Of a stretch of 64,000 bases of DNA, positions 55,637 to 64,000 are shown piece by piece. The notes below the pieces were generated by a model. It did not search any database. It was not told the DNA's origin and worked only from the letters and a program-made list of their open reading frames with translations. The stretch's first letter is position 1. Each line of letters starts with the position of its first letter. This DNA is from Paraburkholderia diazotrophica (GTDB lineage Bacteria; Pseudomonadota; Gammaproteobacteria; Burkholderiales; Burkholderiaceae), in contig NZ_FNYE01000034.1 of assembly GCF_900108945.1 (NCBI RefSeq), positions 1 through 64,000 of the forward strand. The letters run 5' to 3'. Both the position numbers and the translations under genes were made by a program.

Positions 55637-56116
55637 TCAGTGCAGATCGGCGAGCGAAATGCCGGCCGGAACGGCAGCCGGCAGCCATGCGCGGCCGACG
55701 TAGCTGCGCATCTGACCACCCGACTCGACGATGACTTCCGCTTGCTCGACGCGCGAAGCGTGAAGGGGACTGAGCTCGCTCAGTTGCGCGGCCGCTTTCA
55801 CGCGGTAGGGGTCCGCATAGCGTCCGAGCATCCGTGTGAGATCGGGCATCGTCGGGCCTTGCCATGTGTAGGCGAAGACATGGCCGTCGCTGGTTGCGTA
55901 TTCGTTGATGGTCGTGCCGCCCGCATCGACGATCGAACGCATCTGGATCGCACTGCCTGGCAGCACGCGTTGCGTCGAGCCGTCGTCCGTTCGATGCGCG
56001 GACATCGTGCCGCCGAGTTCCGCATATGCGGGGCCGGCGAGCAATGCGGTGACGCCCGCCGCCAGAACGGTGAATGCGGCGAAAATCGTCGCCCGATGAT
56101 TGTCGATTCGCGTCAT
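55637..56116 (-). CDS. DUF2844 family exported protein
   Basis: 159 residues with a Sec signal peptide ending near AYA-ELGG (about residue 32). The mature part has STQRVLPGSAIQMRSIVDAGGTTINEYAT and FAYTWQGPTMPDL, the DUF2844 pattern. Periplasmic protein of unknown role that normally pairs with DUF3443; the two genes are 11 nt apart here, so they probably act together. Confidence 0.8.
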   Translation of the reverse strand: MTRIDNHRATIFAAFTVLAAGVTALLAGPAYAELGGTMSAHRTDDGSTQRVLPGSAIQMRSIVDAGGTTINEYATSDGHVFAYTWQGPTMPDLTRMLGRYADPYRVKAAAQLSELSPLHASRVEQAEVIVESGGQMRSYVGRAWLPAAVPAGISLADLH

Positions 56117-56455
56117 GGTTGTGCTCCCCGAAGGCCCGCGGGCATTTTTGAGATCGTTATTTCAAGATATCACCGGGGTTTTGAGACGCGATTCACGCAG
56201 ACAAAAGGGTCGCATGTCGATATCGCTCGAAAGGGCTTGATCGATACCCGTTTAGCCCAAAGGAATCAAAGGCGTAGCTCAGCGTCTTGACCGCTTCGCG
56301 ATTGCGCCGAAAATTGTGGCGGAATGTTAAATTTCGGCGTGAAATGGGCGCTGGTGCGCTGCGTTTCCCAGTGATTATGAGATGATGCGGGCGGCTTTTG
56401 CGTTGCGGGCAGTGGTGCCCAGGCTCCGCATTTGGCACATCGACGGCAGGCCGGC

Positions 56456-56510
56456 AGCGCATGGCGGCAACACGGCCGAAAGCGCATGGCGGTAACACGG
56501 CCGAAAGCGC
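56456..56510. repeat. Two-copy 25-bp tandem repeat
   Basis: AGCGCATGGCGG(C/T)AACACGGCCGAA occurs at 56456-56480 and 56481-56505 with one difference, followed by AGCGC of a third copy. It ends about 26 nt before the -35 box of bamC. Confidence 0.85.
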
Positions 56511-56535
56511 TTCCACGCGAGGCAAACCCCGCTTT

Positions 56536-56565
56536 TTGCACTTCGCGACGCCGGACCGGTAAAAT
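56536..56565 (+). promoter_or_regulatory. Promoter of bamC
   Basis: TTGCAC (56536-56541), 18-bp spacer, TAAAAT (56560-56565), about 50 nt before the ATG. Confidence 0.6.
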
Positions 56566-56614
56566 GATGGGTTACCACGGACTTGCCGTGGCGTAGCGGA
56601 AGGATTTCCAGAAC

Positions 56615-57844
56615 ATGACAGATCTTCGTCTCACCAAGCGGTTCGCAGCATTGCTGATGGCAGGCGGTCTGGTCGCCGGCTGCGGCACGTCGTCGCCGAC
56701 CAAAATCGACTACAAGAGCGACTCGAAGTCGAAGGAAGTGTCACTCGCTGTTCCGCCGAACATGATGGAAGAAACGGCAGACCAGCGCTCGCTGCCGCCG
56801 CAAAGCGGTCAGACGTCGCTGTCCACGCTGCAGCAAGTGCAATCCGATGCGCCGTCCACCACGGCTGTCGCGCCTGTCGTCAGCGGCATGCACATCCAGC
56901 GCGACGGCACCGAAAGCTGGCTCGTGCTCGACAACAAGACGCCCGATCAGGCGTGGCCGCAAATCCGCCGCTTCTGGCAGGAGCAGGGCTTTCTGCTCGT
57001 CGTCGATCAGCGCGACAAGGGCGTGATGGAAACGGACTGGAACGAGACGCATCCGTCCATCAACGATGGTCTCATCCGTAGCACGCTGTCGAAGGCGATG
57101 GGCAATTCGTATGTGACGGCGGAGCGGAACAAGTACCGCACGCGTCTCGAAGCGGCGCCGAACGGCGGCACATACGTCTTCGTCAGCCAGAAGGGCCTGC
57201 GTGAGGCGCTGAGCGGCGCGAACAACGACACGAGCAAGTGGGAGCCGAAGCCGAACGATCCGGCGCTCGAAACCGAATACCTGAAACGTCTGATGGCGTC
57301 GCTCGCCCAGGCGGATTCGGGCGCGCGGGTGGCCGGTTCTTCGGCTGCGCCGGCTACGTCGCCCGCCGGTGCGCAACTGGCGCCCAACGCTGCGACGAAT
57401 GGCGCGAAGTCAGTGGCCGCCGCGACGGCTGCGCAAAACGTCTCGCTGTCCGCGCAGACGCCCGTGCGGGATCCGTCGTCGGGCGATACGTCGGTGCAGG
57501 CTTCGTCGACGGAACTGACGCTCGGCGAGCCGTACGACCGCGCATGGCTGCGTGTCGGTCTCGCGCTCGATCGCAGCAACTTCACCGTCGACGATCGCGA
57601 TCGCGCGCGTGGCCTGTACTTTGTCCGCTACGTCGATCCGAAGGATTTGTCTTCGGAGGAGCAGGGCTTCTGGAGCCAGGTGTTCCACGGCCGCAAGGAG
57701 AAGGTCGCCAAGCAATATCGCGTGAACGTGCGCGAGGTGACGCCGAATCAGACGCGTATCGCGGTCGTCGACGACAAGGGCAATATCGACCCGTCGTCGC
57801 AAGCGAAGCAGATTATGTCGCTGATGGTCGATCAGTTGCACTGA
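56615..57844 (+). CDS. bamC: Outer membrane protein assembly factor BamC
   Basis: 409-residue lipoprotein, lipobox LVAGC (Cys23), with the N-terminal unstructured arm that contacts BamD and two grip domains (about 90-210 and 305-405, joined by an Ala/Ser-rich linker). WPQIRRFWQEQGFLLVVDQRDKGVMETDW is the conserved first grip motif. It is about 65 residues longer than E. coli BamC because of the linker. It joins the BAM complex that inserts outer-membrane beta-barrels such as the nearby autotransporter. GGAAGG precedes the ATG; dapA, the usual neighbour, is absent. Confidence 0.9.
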   Translation: MTDLRLTKRFAALLMAGGLVAGCGTSSPTKIDYKSDSKSKEVSLAVPPNMMEETADQRSLPPQSGQTSLSTLQQVQSDAPSTTAVAPVVSGMHIQRDGTESWLVLDNKTPDQAWPQIRRFWQEQGFLLVVDQRDKGVMETDWNETHPSINDGLIRSTLSKAMGNSYVTAERNKYRTRLEAAPNGGTYVFVSQKGLREALSGANNDTSKWEPKPNDPALETEYLKRLMASLAQADSGARVAGSSAAPATSPAGAQLAPNAATNGAKSVAAATAAQNVSLSAQTPVRDPSSGDTSVQASSTELTLGEPYDRAWLRVGLALDRSNFTVDDRDRARGLYFVRYVDPKDLSSEEQGFWSQVFHGRKEKVAKQYRVNVREVTPNQTRIAVVDDKGNIDPSSQAKQIMSLMVDQLH

Positions 57845-57883
57845 GCACGGAACACGGTCGCGCTTTTCGCGCGGCCTCGCATC

Positions 57884-57920
57884 AAGCCCGCTTGACGGTT
57901 GTCGTCATGCGGGCTTTTTT
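57884..57920 (+). terminator. Intrinsic terminator of bamC
   Basis: AAGCCCGC-T-TGACG pairs with CGTCA-T-GCGGGCTT around GTTGT, followed by TTTT. Confidence 0.93.
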
Positions 57921-57997
57921 GTTGCCGTCGAGTTTGTATCGGGCCGACCGTCTCTGACTAAAGACAGCGTCCTCACGCCGAGGCCCATTGACTAGAC

Positions 57998-58021
57998 GTA
58001 ACGTGACGTTACGCCGTAACG
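57998..58021. promoter_or_regulatory. Overlapping palindromes CGTAACGT-G-ACGTTACG and GTTACG-C-CGTAAC
   Basis: A perfect 8+1+8 palindrome (57998-58014) overlaps a perfect 6+1+6 palindrome (58009-58021). They look like regulator-binding sites or a recombination core; no matching regulator gene is adjacent. Confidence 0.4.
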
Positions 58022-58159
58022 CCGTGCATCCTGCGGCTGCACACAACGTCGTCTTTCATCGTTCTCATCGTCGGATCAACGGGTTGCGCGGCGCAAGACG
58101 CCATATGAGCGCTTGGCACACTAGCTGCTTTTAACTGCCGCGTCCGGATGAACCTTGAC

Positions 58160-58337
58160 GCGAAGCATCATGCCGTCTGCTTCGCGGGATGCGCTTGCGC
58201 GAGCCGTAGAAACAACACTCAACAACGCTCGCGCAAGCGCTTGATGTGCAGGATCTCTCGCTGGCTGGATAACGACGGGCGCGAGAAAGCGCCCGTTCCG
58301 GTGGCCCCGTCGCCTATCCTCGTAGGGCGACGGTTTC
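58160..58337 (+). ncRNA. Candidate structured RNA: four hairpins upstream of a terminator
   Basis: Hairpins in order: GCGAAGCA/TGCTTCGC (58160-58185); GCGCTTGCGCGAG/CTCGCGCAAGCGC, 13 bp (58191-58240); ACGGGCGC/GCGCCCGT (58275-58296); CCGTCGCC/GGCGACGG (58308-58333). A terminator follows at 58338. No protein gene on this strand explains the terminator. No known RNA family recognised and no clear promoter found; repeat-type palindromes are an alternative. Confidence 0.35.
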
Positions 58338-58372
58338 GCCCGCGCTCCACGGTTGGAGCGCGGGCTATTTTT
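58338..58372 (+). terminator. Intrinsic terminator facing the EamA gene
   Basis: GCCCGCGCTCC (58338-58348) pairs with GGAGCGCGGGC (58355-58365), loop ACGGTT, then TATTTTT. Confidence 0.8.
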
Positions 58373-58402
58373 CCTGCTGTCGCGTCAAGTCGCGGCGACG
58401 AA

Positions 58403-59335
58403 TCAGCAGCGTTCGCTGACGCTGCGTCCCCCAAAGCCGGGAATGCGTTTGACCACGCCCGTAGCGAGCGCGGTACCGACGAGAATCACCGCGCAGCCTT
58501 CCAGCATGCCGACCGAGACGCGTTCGCCGAGGAACAGCGCGCCCCACAGAATGCCGAAGATCGGGATGACGAATGTGACGGTGATCGCGCGAGCGGGGCC
58601 GGCGACGGCGATCAAATGGAAGAACAGCATGTACGCGATGCCCGTGCACGCGACGCCCAGCGCGATCACCGAGCTCCACGCCTTGAGCGACGGCGCGGCC
58701 GCCGGCCAGGAGGCCATCGCGAGCGGCAGCAGCACGATGGTTGCGCCGATCATCGTGCCCGTCGCGACGGTGAGCGCATCGACGCCCGTCAGGTGCTTTT
58801 TCGTGTAGCTGGCAGCGATGCCGTAGAGCAGCGTTGCGCCGAGCGCAGCGGCGGCGGCGAGCGCCGTCGTGGTCGGCGATGCGTTCGATCCGCTTGGCGC
58901 GGCGATCTGATCCCACACGAGCGTCAGCACGCCCGCGAAGCCGATCACGAGGCCCACGCTGCGCAGTGCGCTCAGCCGGTCCTTGAGCCACACGAAGGCG
59001 ACGAGCGCGCCCCACAGCGGCGTCGTCGCGTTGATCACAGAGGTGACGCCGGCCGACAGCGTAATTTCCGCGTAGGCGAATAGACAGAACGGCGCAGCCG
59101 AATTCAGAATGCCGACGACCAGCAACGGCAGCGCGCGCGTGCGCAACGTCGCGGCGGATTCGCGCAGCGGACGTCGCGCGGCAAGCACGATCAGCAGGAA
59201 CAGCGCACCGATGCCGACACGCAGCGCCATCAGCGGCGCAACGCCGAAGTCGCTCACGCCAACGCGGATGAACAGGAACGACGCGCCCCATAGCGCGGCG
59301 AGAATCAAAAGCTGGAAGACGTTGACTGGCTTCAT
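58403..59335 (-). CDS. EamA/DMT family permease
   Basis: 310 residues, ten predicted membrane helices in two EamA repeats (LLILAALWGASFLFIRVG at the start, LLYGIAASYTKK in the second). Signature PLWGALVAFVWLKDRLS before helix 5. Members export amino acids, metabolites or drugs across the inner membrane; no specific cargo can be assigned. ATG 59335 is the usual family start, though the frame is open to 59392. Single gene. Confidence 0.87.
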   Translation of the reverse strand: MKPVNVFQLLILAALWGASFLFIRVGVSDFGVAPLMALRVGIGALFLLIVLAARRPLRESAATLRTRALPLLVVGILNSAAPFCLFAYAEITLSAGVTSVINATTPLWGALVAFVWLKDRLSALRSVGLVIGFAGVLTLVWDQIAAPSGSNASPTTTALAAAAALGATLLYGIAASYTKKHLTGVDALTVATGTMIGATIVLLPLAMASWPAAAPSLKAWSSVIALGVACTGIAYMLFFHLIAVAGPARAITVTFVIPIFGILWGALFLGERVSVGMLEGCAVILVGTALATGVVKRIPGFGGRSVSERC

Positions 59336-59473
59336 CGTGAGAGTGTCGCGCGCAGTTGAGTCGCGATGCGTACGCATGCTAACACCGGGCAAGTGCCTGT
59401 CGTTTCACGATGGAATGAAATAGCAAGAATCGGCAACCGGGCGGCAAGGGGACTATGAGGCGAACGAAAGCAG

Positions 59474-59506
59474 AAAAAAAGCGGGCGCCTCATACATGGC
59501 GCCCGC
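59474..59506 (-). terminator. Intrinsic terminator of the lactate permease gene
   Basis: Nine-base stem GCGGGCGCC/GGCGCCCGC with an 8-nt loop and seven T on the minus strand. Confidence 0.92.
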
Positions 59507-59539
59507 TCCCGTTTCGACTGGCCGAAGCCTCGGTCTGGC

Positions 59540-61141
59540 TCAGTGAGGAATCATCCCTTGCAGCACGTTCTGCTGCAGCCACACGAGAATGCCGAGCACG
59601 ATCGTGAGCAGGATCGAATGCTTGAAGGTCTTCGCGAACACGTAGCCTTCCTTGCCTTTGAGATCGGTCGTCGCGACGCCCGTCGAAATGTTCTGCGGCG
59701 AGATCATCTTGCCCATTACGCCGCCCGACGAGTTGGTCGCGGCCATGAGCACCGGGTTCAGGTTCAGTTGATGCGCGGCCACCACCTGCAGGTTGCCGAA
59801 CAGCGCGTTACCCGACGTATCGCTGCCCGACAGGAACACGGCGACCCAGCCGAGGAACGCCGACACCAGCGGGAAGAACGGGCCCACCGACGCGACGCCC
59901 AGACCCAGCGTGTAGTTCATCCCCGAGTAGTTCATCAGGTACGCGAGGCCGACGATCGTCGCGACCGTTAGGATGGCGATGCGCGTCTGCACCCACGTAT
60001 CGACGATCGCGCGTCCGAAGTCGGCCACCGACAGCCGCACGACCAGGGCCGTGATGATGGCCGCGACGAGAATCGCGGTGCCCGTCGCGAGCGGCTGGAA
60101 GTCCCAGATCGCGCCATAGGGCGTCTTGTACAGCGTGATGTAGACGGCCTTGTCGAGGCCCGGCCACGGCACCTTCACGTCGCCGATCATGAAGATCTTC
60201 GCGATCGTCCAGATGATCACGACGGCCGATACGATCAGCCACGGATACCAGCCTTCCGCGCCCGAGACCTTGCCGCGCGTCTCGTTCACGCGATCGACGT
60301 TGATCGCGAAGGCCGGGTCCGCAGCGGGACGCCAGACACGCAGGAACGCGATCGTGAGGATCAGCGAAACGAGCGACGAAAGTACGTCCGTCAGGCTGTA
60401 GTTGATGTAGTTCGACGTGACGAACTGCGTCAGCGCGAAGCTGCCGCCCGACACGAGCAGCACCGGCCACACGCGCATCATGTTGCGAAAGCCCGCATAC
60501 ACGCCGATCACGTAGAACGGCAGCAGCAGCGCGAAGAACGGCAGCTGGCGGCCGACCATCTTGGCGAGCGCATCGGTGGGCAGGTGCGTGACGGCGCCGA
60601 GCACCGTGATCGGCACGCCAAGCGCGCCGAACGCGACGGGCGCGGTGTTGAAGATCAGCGTGAAGGTGAGCGCTTCGAGCGTCGGGAAGCCGAGCAGGAT
60701 CAGGAGCGAACTCGTGATCGCGATCGGCGTGCCGAAGCCCGAGATGCCCTCGAACAGCGCGCCGAACGAAAAGCCGATTACGACGAGCACGATGCGCCGG
60801 TCGTTCGGCAGGTTGTCGATCATCCACGTGCGGAAGGCGGCGAAGCGTCCCGAATACTGCGCGATGTTGTAGAGCAGGATCGCGGTGAAGACGATCCACA
60901 TCACGGGCCAGCACGCGAATACGGCGCCCGCCGCGACCGAGTTGAACGCGAGCCCGACGGGGAATTGCCAGCCGAAGATCGCGATCACGATACCGACGAT
61001 CAGGCCCGCCAGCGACGCCTGCCACGCCGGCCGCCGCGCCCAGCCGAGCAGCGCAAGTACGACGACGATGGGTAGCACTGCGACGAGAAACGACGGCAGC
61101 AGCGAGTTGCCGATGGGAGTCAATAGCTGATGGAACATCAC
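59540..61141 (-). CDS. lctP: L-lactate permease
   Basis: 533 residues with about 13 membrane helices, the LctP/LldP family. Motifs include FSFGALFEGISGFGTPIAI, NTAPVAFGALGVPI and GSDTSGNALFGNLQVVAAHQ followed by ATNSSGGVMGKMISPQNI. It imports L-lactate (also D-lactate or glycolate) with protons. AAGGAG precedes the ATG. No lactate dehydrogenase or regulator gene is adjacent. Confidence 0.94.
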   Translation of the reverse strand: MMFHQLLTPIGNSLLPSFLVAVLPIVVVLALLGWARRPAWQASLAGLIVGIVIAIFGWQFPVGLAFNSVAAGAVFACWPVMWIVFTAILLYNIAQYSGRFAAFRTWMIDNLPNDRRIVLVVIGFSFGALFEGISGFGTPIAITSSLLILLGFPTLEALTFTLIFNTAPVAFGALGVPITVLGAVTHLPTDALAKMVGRQLPFFALLLPFYVIGVYAGFRNMMRVWPVLLVSGGSFALTQFVTSNYINYSLTDVLSSLVSLILTIAFLRVWRPAADPAFAINVDRVNETRGKVSGAEGWYPWLIVSAVVIIWTIAKIFMIGDVKVPWPGLDKAVYITLYKTPYGAIWDFQPLATGTAILVAAIITALVVRLSVADFGRAIVDTWVQTRIAILTVATIVGLAYLMNYSGMNYTLGLGVASVGPFFPLVSAFLGWVAVFLSGSDTSGNALFGNLQVVAAHQLNLNPVLMAATNSSGGVMGKMISPQNISTGVATTDLKGKEGYVFAKTFKHSILLTIVLGILVWLQQNVLQGMIPH

Positions 61142-61471
61142 GTCTCCTTCGTTGTTGTTCGATTCGACGCGAAGACTGCGCCTACGCGGCGAAGCGGCAG
61201 GGCTGGACGGATGAAGACGGCGACGGGCGCTGGATGTCGACGAAAAAACGCGCGGGGCGCCGGATCACGCAATTAAACAAGCGTTGCACTGGCACTCGCC
61301 AGCATAGATAGCGCTGGTGAATCCAGTCAAGCAGGGAAAACGAAGGAACGCATTGCGGGAATAGATCCGGGTGCTGCTTCGTAGCGGGGCCTGCAGCTTG
61401 TCTGCGGCGCGGTTTGCTGTGCCGTCAGCGGCGCGGAATCCGCCATCGGCGCTCGGGATCGCGCGCGCCGC
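61142..61471. other. Upstream region of lctP
   Basis: About 330 nt. One short inverted repeat, CTGGC-ACTC-GCCAG (61289-61302), lies about 150 nt before the permease start. I see no gene, and no clear terminator for the lipoprotein gene. Confidence 0.5.
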
Positions 61472-62086
61472 TCAGTGCGAACGGCCGTGGCCGCCGCCTC
61501 CCCAGTAGTGGCCGCCACCCCCACCGCCCCAGCCTGCGTGCGTGCCACCCCAGGACCCGTGGCCGCCGCCCCAGGTGCCGTGACTGCCGCCCCAGGTGCC
61601 ATGCGCGCCGCCCCAGTTTCCATGACCACCCCAATAGCCGTGATGCCCCCAGTAGCCGTAATGACCGTGTCCGCCGCAACATCCTCCCCAGTACGCGAAG
61701 CTAAGCGATACCGACGGCCACCAATAGCCCGGCCAGCCGTAACCGTAGTACGGATAGGGATACGGATAGGCATAGGGATAGGCGACGGGATAGTACGCAG
61801 GCGCGCCATAGACGGAAGCAGGCGCGACGTCGTAGGCGGGCGACGAGCCGTCGGGCATCGCGAACTGCGCCTGTGCGGGAGCCTGCGATGCGTCGCCAGG
61901 GGAAACGGGAATCTCGGACAGCGTGGCTGCCGTCGGAACAGTGGAATAGGCGGGATACGCGGGGTAATACCCGTAGCCCGGGTAGTAGCCGTACGGCGCG
62001 TAGTAGTAGCAGCCGGACAGCGCCCCGGACAACACCAGCACTGCAACGGCGCTGCCGACACGCAACGTTGCATCAAGCGGTTTCAT
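61472..62086 (-). CDS. Tyr/Gly/Trp/His-rich lipoprotein
   Basis: 204 residues. Lipobox LSGC (Cys26). The mature protein begins with a Tyr/Pro/Gly-rich segment (YYYAPYGYYPGYGYY), then a linker, a second Tyr-rich segment (about 98-118) and a C-terminal part made of WGG-x-HG repeats with CC at about 135. GAGGAG lies before ATG 62086. Low-complexity envelope protein; surface adhesion or metal binding is possible but unsupported. A second in-frame ATG lies 10 codons upstream. Confidence 0.72.
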   Translation of the reverse strand: MKPLDATLRVGSAVAVLVLSGALSGCYYYAPYGYYPGYGYYPAYPAYSTVPTAATLSEIPVSPGDASQAPAQAQFAMPDGSSPAYDVAPASVYGAPAYYPVAYPYAYPYPYPYYGYGWPGYWWPSVSLSFAYWGGCCGGHGHYGYWGHHGYWGGHGNWGGAHGTWGGSHGTWGGGHGSWGGTHAGWGGGGGGHYWGGGGHGRSH

Positions 62087-62442
62087 GACGTGCTCCTCGT
62101 TATCGCGCGGCATCACAGGCGGCGCGCGCTTTATCTATTGAGCTTACGTCAGGGCTTCGTGCTGCACGTCACAAAGTGGTAACGGCTTATTTCACCGCGG
62201 GCGTATTGCAGGACATGTCCGGCGCGTACGTGCGCGCCGGACTCTGCCCATCTCCCTTCGGCTTTCGAGCGACACGCGTCAGGCGGATGCGTGGGTTCGA
62301 GGCCGTTTGCCCGCATCGCCTTCGATGGCGATTTGTCGTATTCGGATCGCGTTCGCCCGGGCCATCTGGATCACATCGGCGATCGCGATGGCGCGTCAGC
62401 GAAACGCTCGAATTTGGTTCGGTGCTGCTGGGAGCGTGCGGC
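62087..62442. other. Gap between two lipoprotein genes
   Basis: About 355 nt including the promoter side of the Gly/Trp-rich lipoprotein. A perfect 10-bp hairpin, GTCCGGCGCG/CGCGCCGGAC (62217-62242), has no T-run. No gene is seen. Confidence 0.5.
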
Positions 62443-62655
62443 TCACTTGCCGACCTGGTTGCCGATCACGCCGCCGACGGCCGCACCGCCCAACGTCGAC
62501 AGCGCGTTGCCGCCGATCACCGCGCCCGCTGCGCCGCCTACGCCCGCGCCGATTGCGGTATCGCGTTGTCGCCGGGTCATGCCGTCGCATGCGGAAAGAC
62601 TCGCCACCACGGCTACCAGCGTGGCCAGCGCACCGATTCGATGGAACGTTCTCAT
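62443..62655 (-). CDS. Glycine-zipper (OsmB-like) lipoprotein
   Basis: 70 residues. Lipobox LSAC (Cys23) is followed by a short linker (DGMTRRQRDTAIG) and glycine-zipper segments AGVGGAAGAVIGG and LGGAAVGGVIGNQVG, the 2TM glycine-zipper pattern of OsmB/SlyB. Small envelope lipoprotein, often stress-induced. AGGAG lies 8 nt before the ATG. Confidence 0.85.
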   Translation of the reverse strand: MRTFHRIGALATLVAVVASLSACDGMTRRQRDTAIGAGVGGAAGAVIGGNALSTLGGAAVGGVIGNQVGK

Positions 62656-62890
62656 GATTGCGACTCCTTTTCTCGACGGGACATGCGAGTTGCGCTCCCG
62701 CTCCGTTGATTCGTTGGATTCGATGGTATCGCCGCGTGCCGTTTCTGTTTGTATGGGCTTGTCAGCAAAGTGTCCGTTTCGTAATCAAATGTTTCCCCAC
62801 AAGTTTTCCCTCGCTGGTGCCCGCTTCGTGCATGGAACTTCCCCATGCCTTGCTCGCAAAAAAACAAGCAGCGCGCGATAAATACGGACG

Positions 62891-62922
62891 AAAAAAAGCC
62901 CGCCGTCGATGAGGCGGGCTTT
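62891..62922 (-). terminator. Intrinsic terminator of thiC
   Basis: On the minus strand AAGCCCGCC pairs with GGCGGGCTT around a short loop, followed by six T. Confidence 0.9.
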
Positions 62923-62985
62923 GCGTTCCATGAACGCCGCGACGCGGCGCCGGAAAGATGTTGCGCCGACGGCAGCGCTGCGCGA

Positions 62986-64000
<1,015 letters not shown>

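Larger units (their letters stand above)
56117..56614. other. Upstream region of bamC
   Basis: About 500 nt. It holds a 25-bp tandem duplication (56456-56505) and the bamC promoter. No gene is convincing on either strand. Confidence 0.6.
57921..58402. other. Palindrome-rich gap between bamC and the EamA gene
   Basis: About 480 nt with no convincing gene. It contains two overlapping palindromes (57998-58021) and a run of four hairpins ending in a terminator (58160-58372). Confidence 0.7.

Overview
The window is a high-GC chromosome segment from a betaproteobacterium, most likely Paraburkholderia or Burkholderia. The grounds are the relA / tRNA-Val / thrS-infC-rpmI-rplT-pheST-ihfA / tRNA-Pro block, a complete aerobic benzoyl-CoA (box) cluster, a double-length UvrA, and families common in that group (DUF3443/DUF2844, DUF4863, trimeric autotransporter). 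Genus is inferred from gene content, not from a search. No insertion sequence, prophage, rRNA or CRISPR array was seen.

Layout. 1-5.5 kb: start of ETF-ubiquinone oxidoreductase (cut by the window edge), an SDR reductase, a thioesterase, a PAS-LuxR regulator, the 3-oxoacid CoA-transferase pair scoAB and an alpha/beta hydrolase; these suit acyl-CoA and ketone metabolism. 5.6-17 kb: information core with a RidA protein, relA, tRNA-Val(GAC), thrS, infC (ATC start), rpmI, rplT, pheS, pheT, ihfA, a MerR-family regulator and tRNA-Pro(GGG). 17-24 kb: a DUF3303 protein, about 0.65 kb without a convincing gene, then a 1974-residue tandem UvrA behind a perfect LexA box. 24-30 kb: a DMT transporter with a histidine-rich tail, a GST, a Tat-exported phospholipase C with a small lipoprotein, and a sterol-desaturase-type membrane enzyme.

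30.4-39.4 kb: box pathway. A leftward operon (DUF4863 protein, benzoate-CoA ligase, alpha/beta hydrolase) is divergent from boxR and boxCBA. The ligase activates benzoate, BoxAB epoxidises benzoyl-CoA, BoxC opens the ring, and BoxR is the expected benzoyl-CoA sensor. The leader of the leftward operon holds an unusual set of four related repeats that can form nested or competing hairpins.

39.5-50.5 kb: reductive pyrimidine catabolism. A RutR-like TetR regulator is divergent from a ureidopropionase-type amidohydrolase, preT, preA, an NCS1 permease and dihydropyrimidinase. A three-gene amino-acid ABC transporter follows. A clear inverted repeat lies on the presumed promoter. Together these convert uracil or thymine to beta-amino acids, CO2 and ammonia.

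50.5-64 kb: envelope and transport genes. They are small lipoproteins, a trimeric autotransporter adhesin, a DUF3443/DUF2844 pair, BamC, an EamA permease, an L-lactate permease, a Tyr/Gly/Trp/His-rich lipoprotein, a glycine-zipper lipoprotein and the 3' part of thiC. Several intergenic regions here hold strong palindromes or hairpins with no assigned role.
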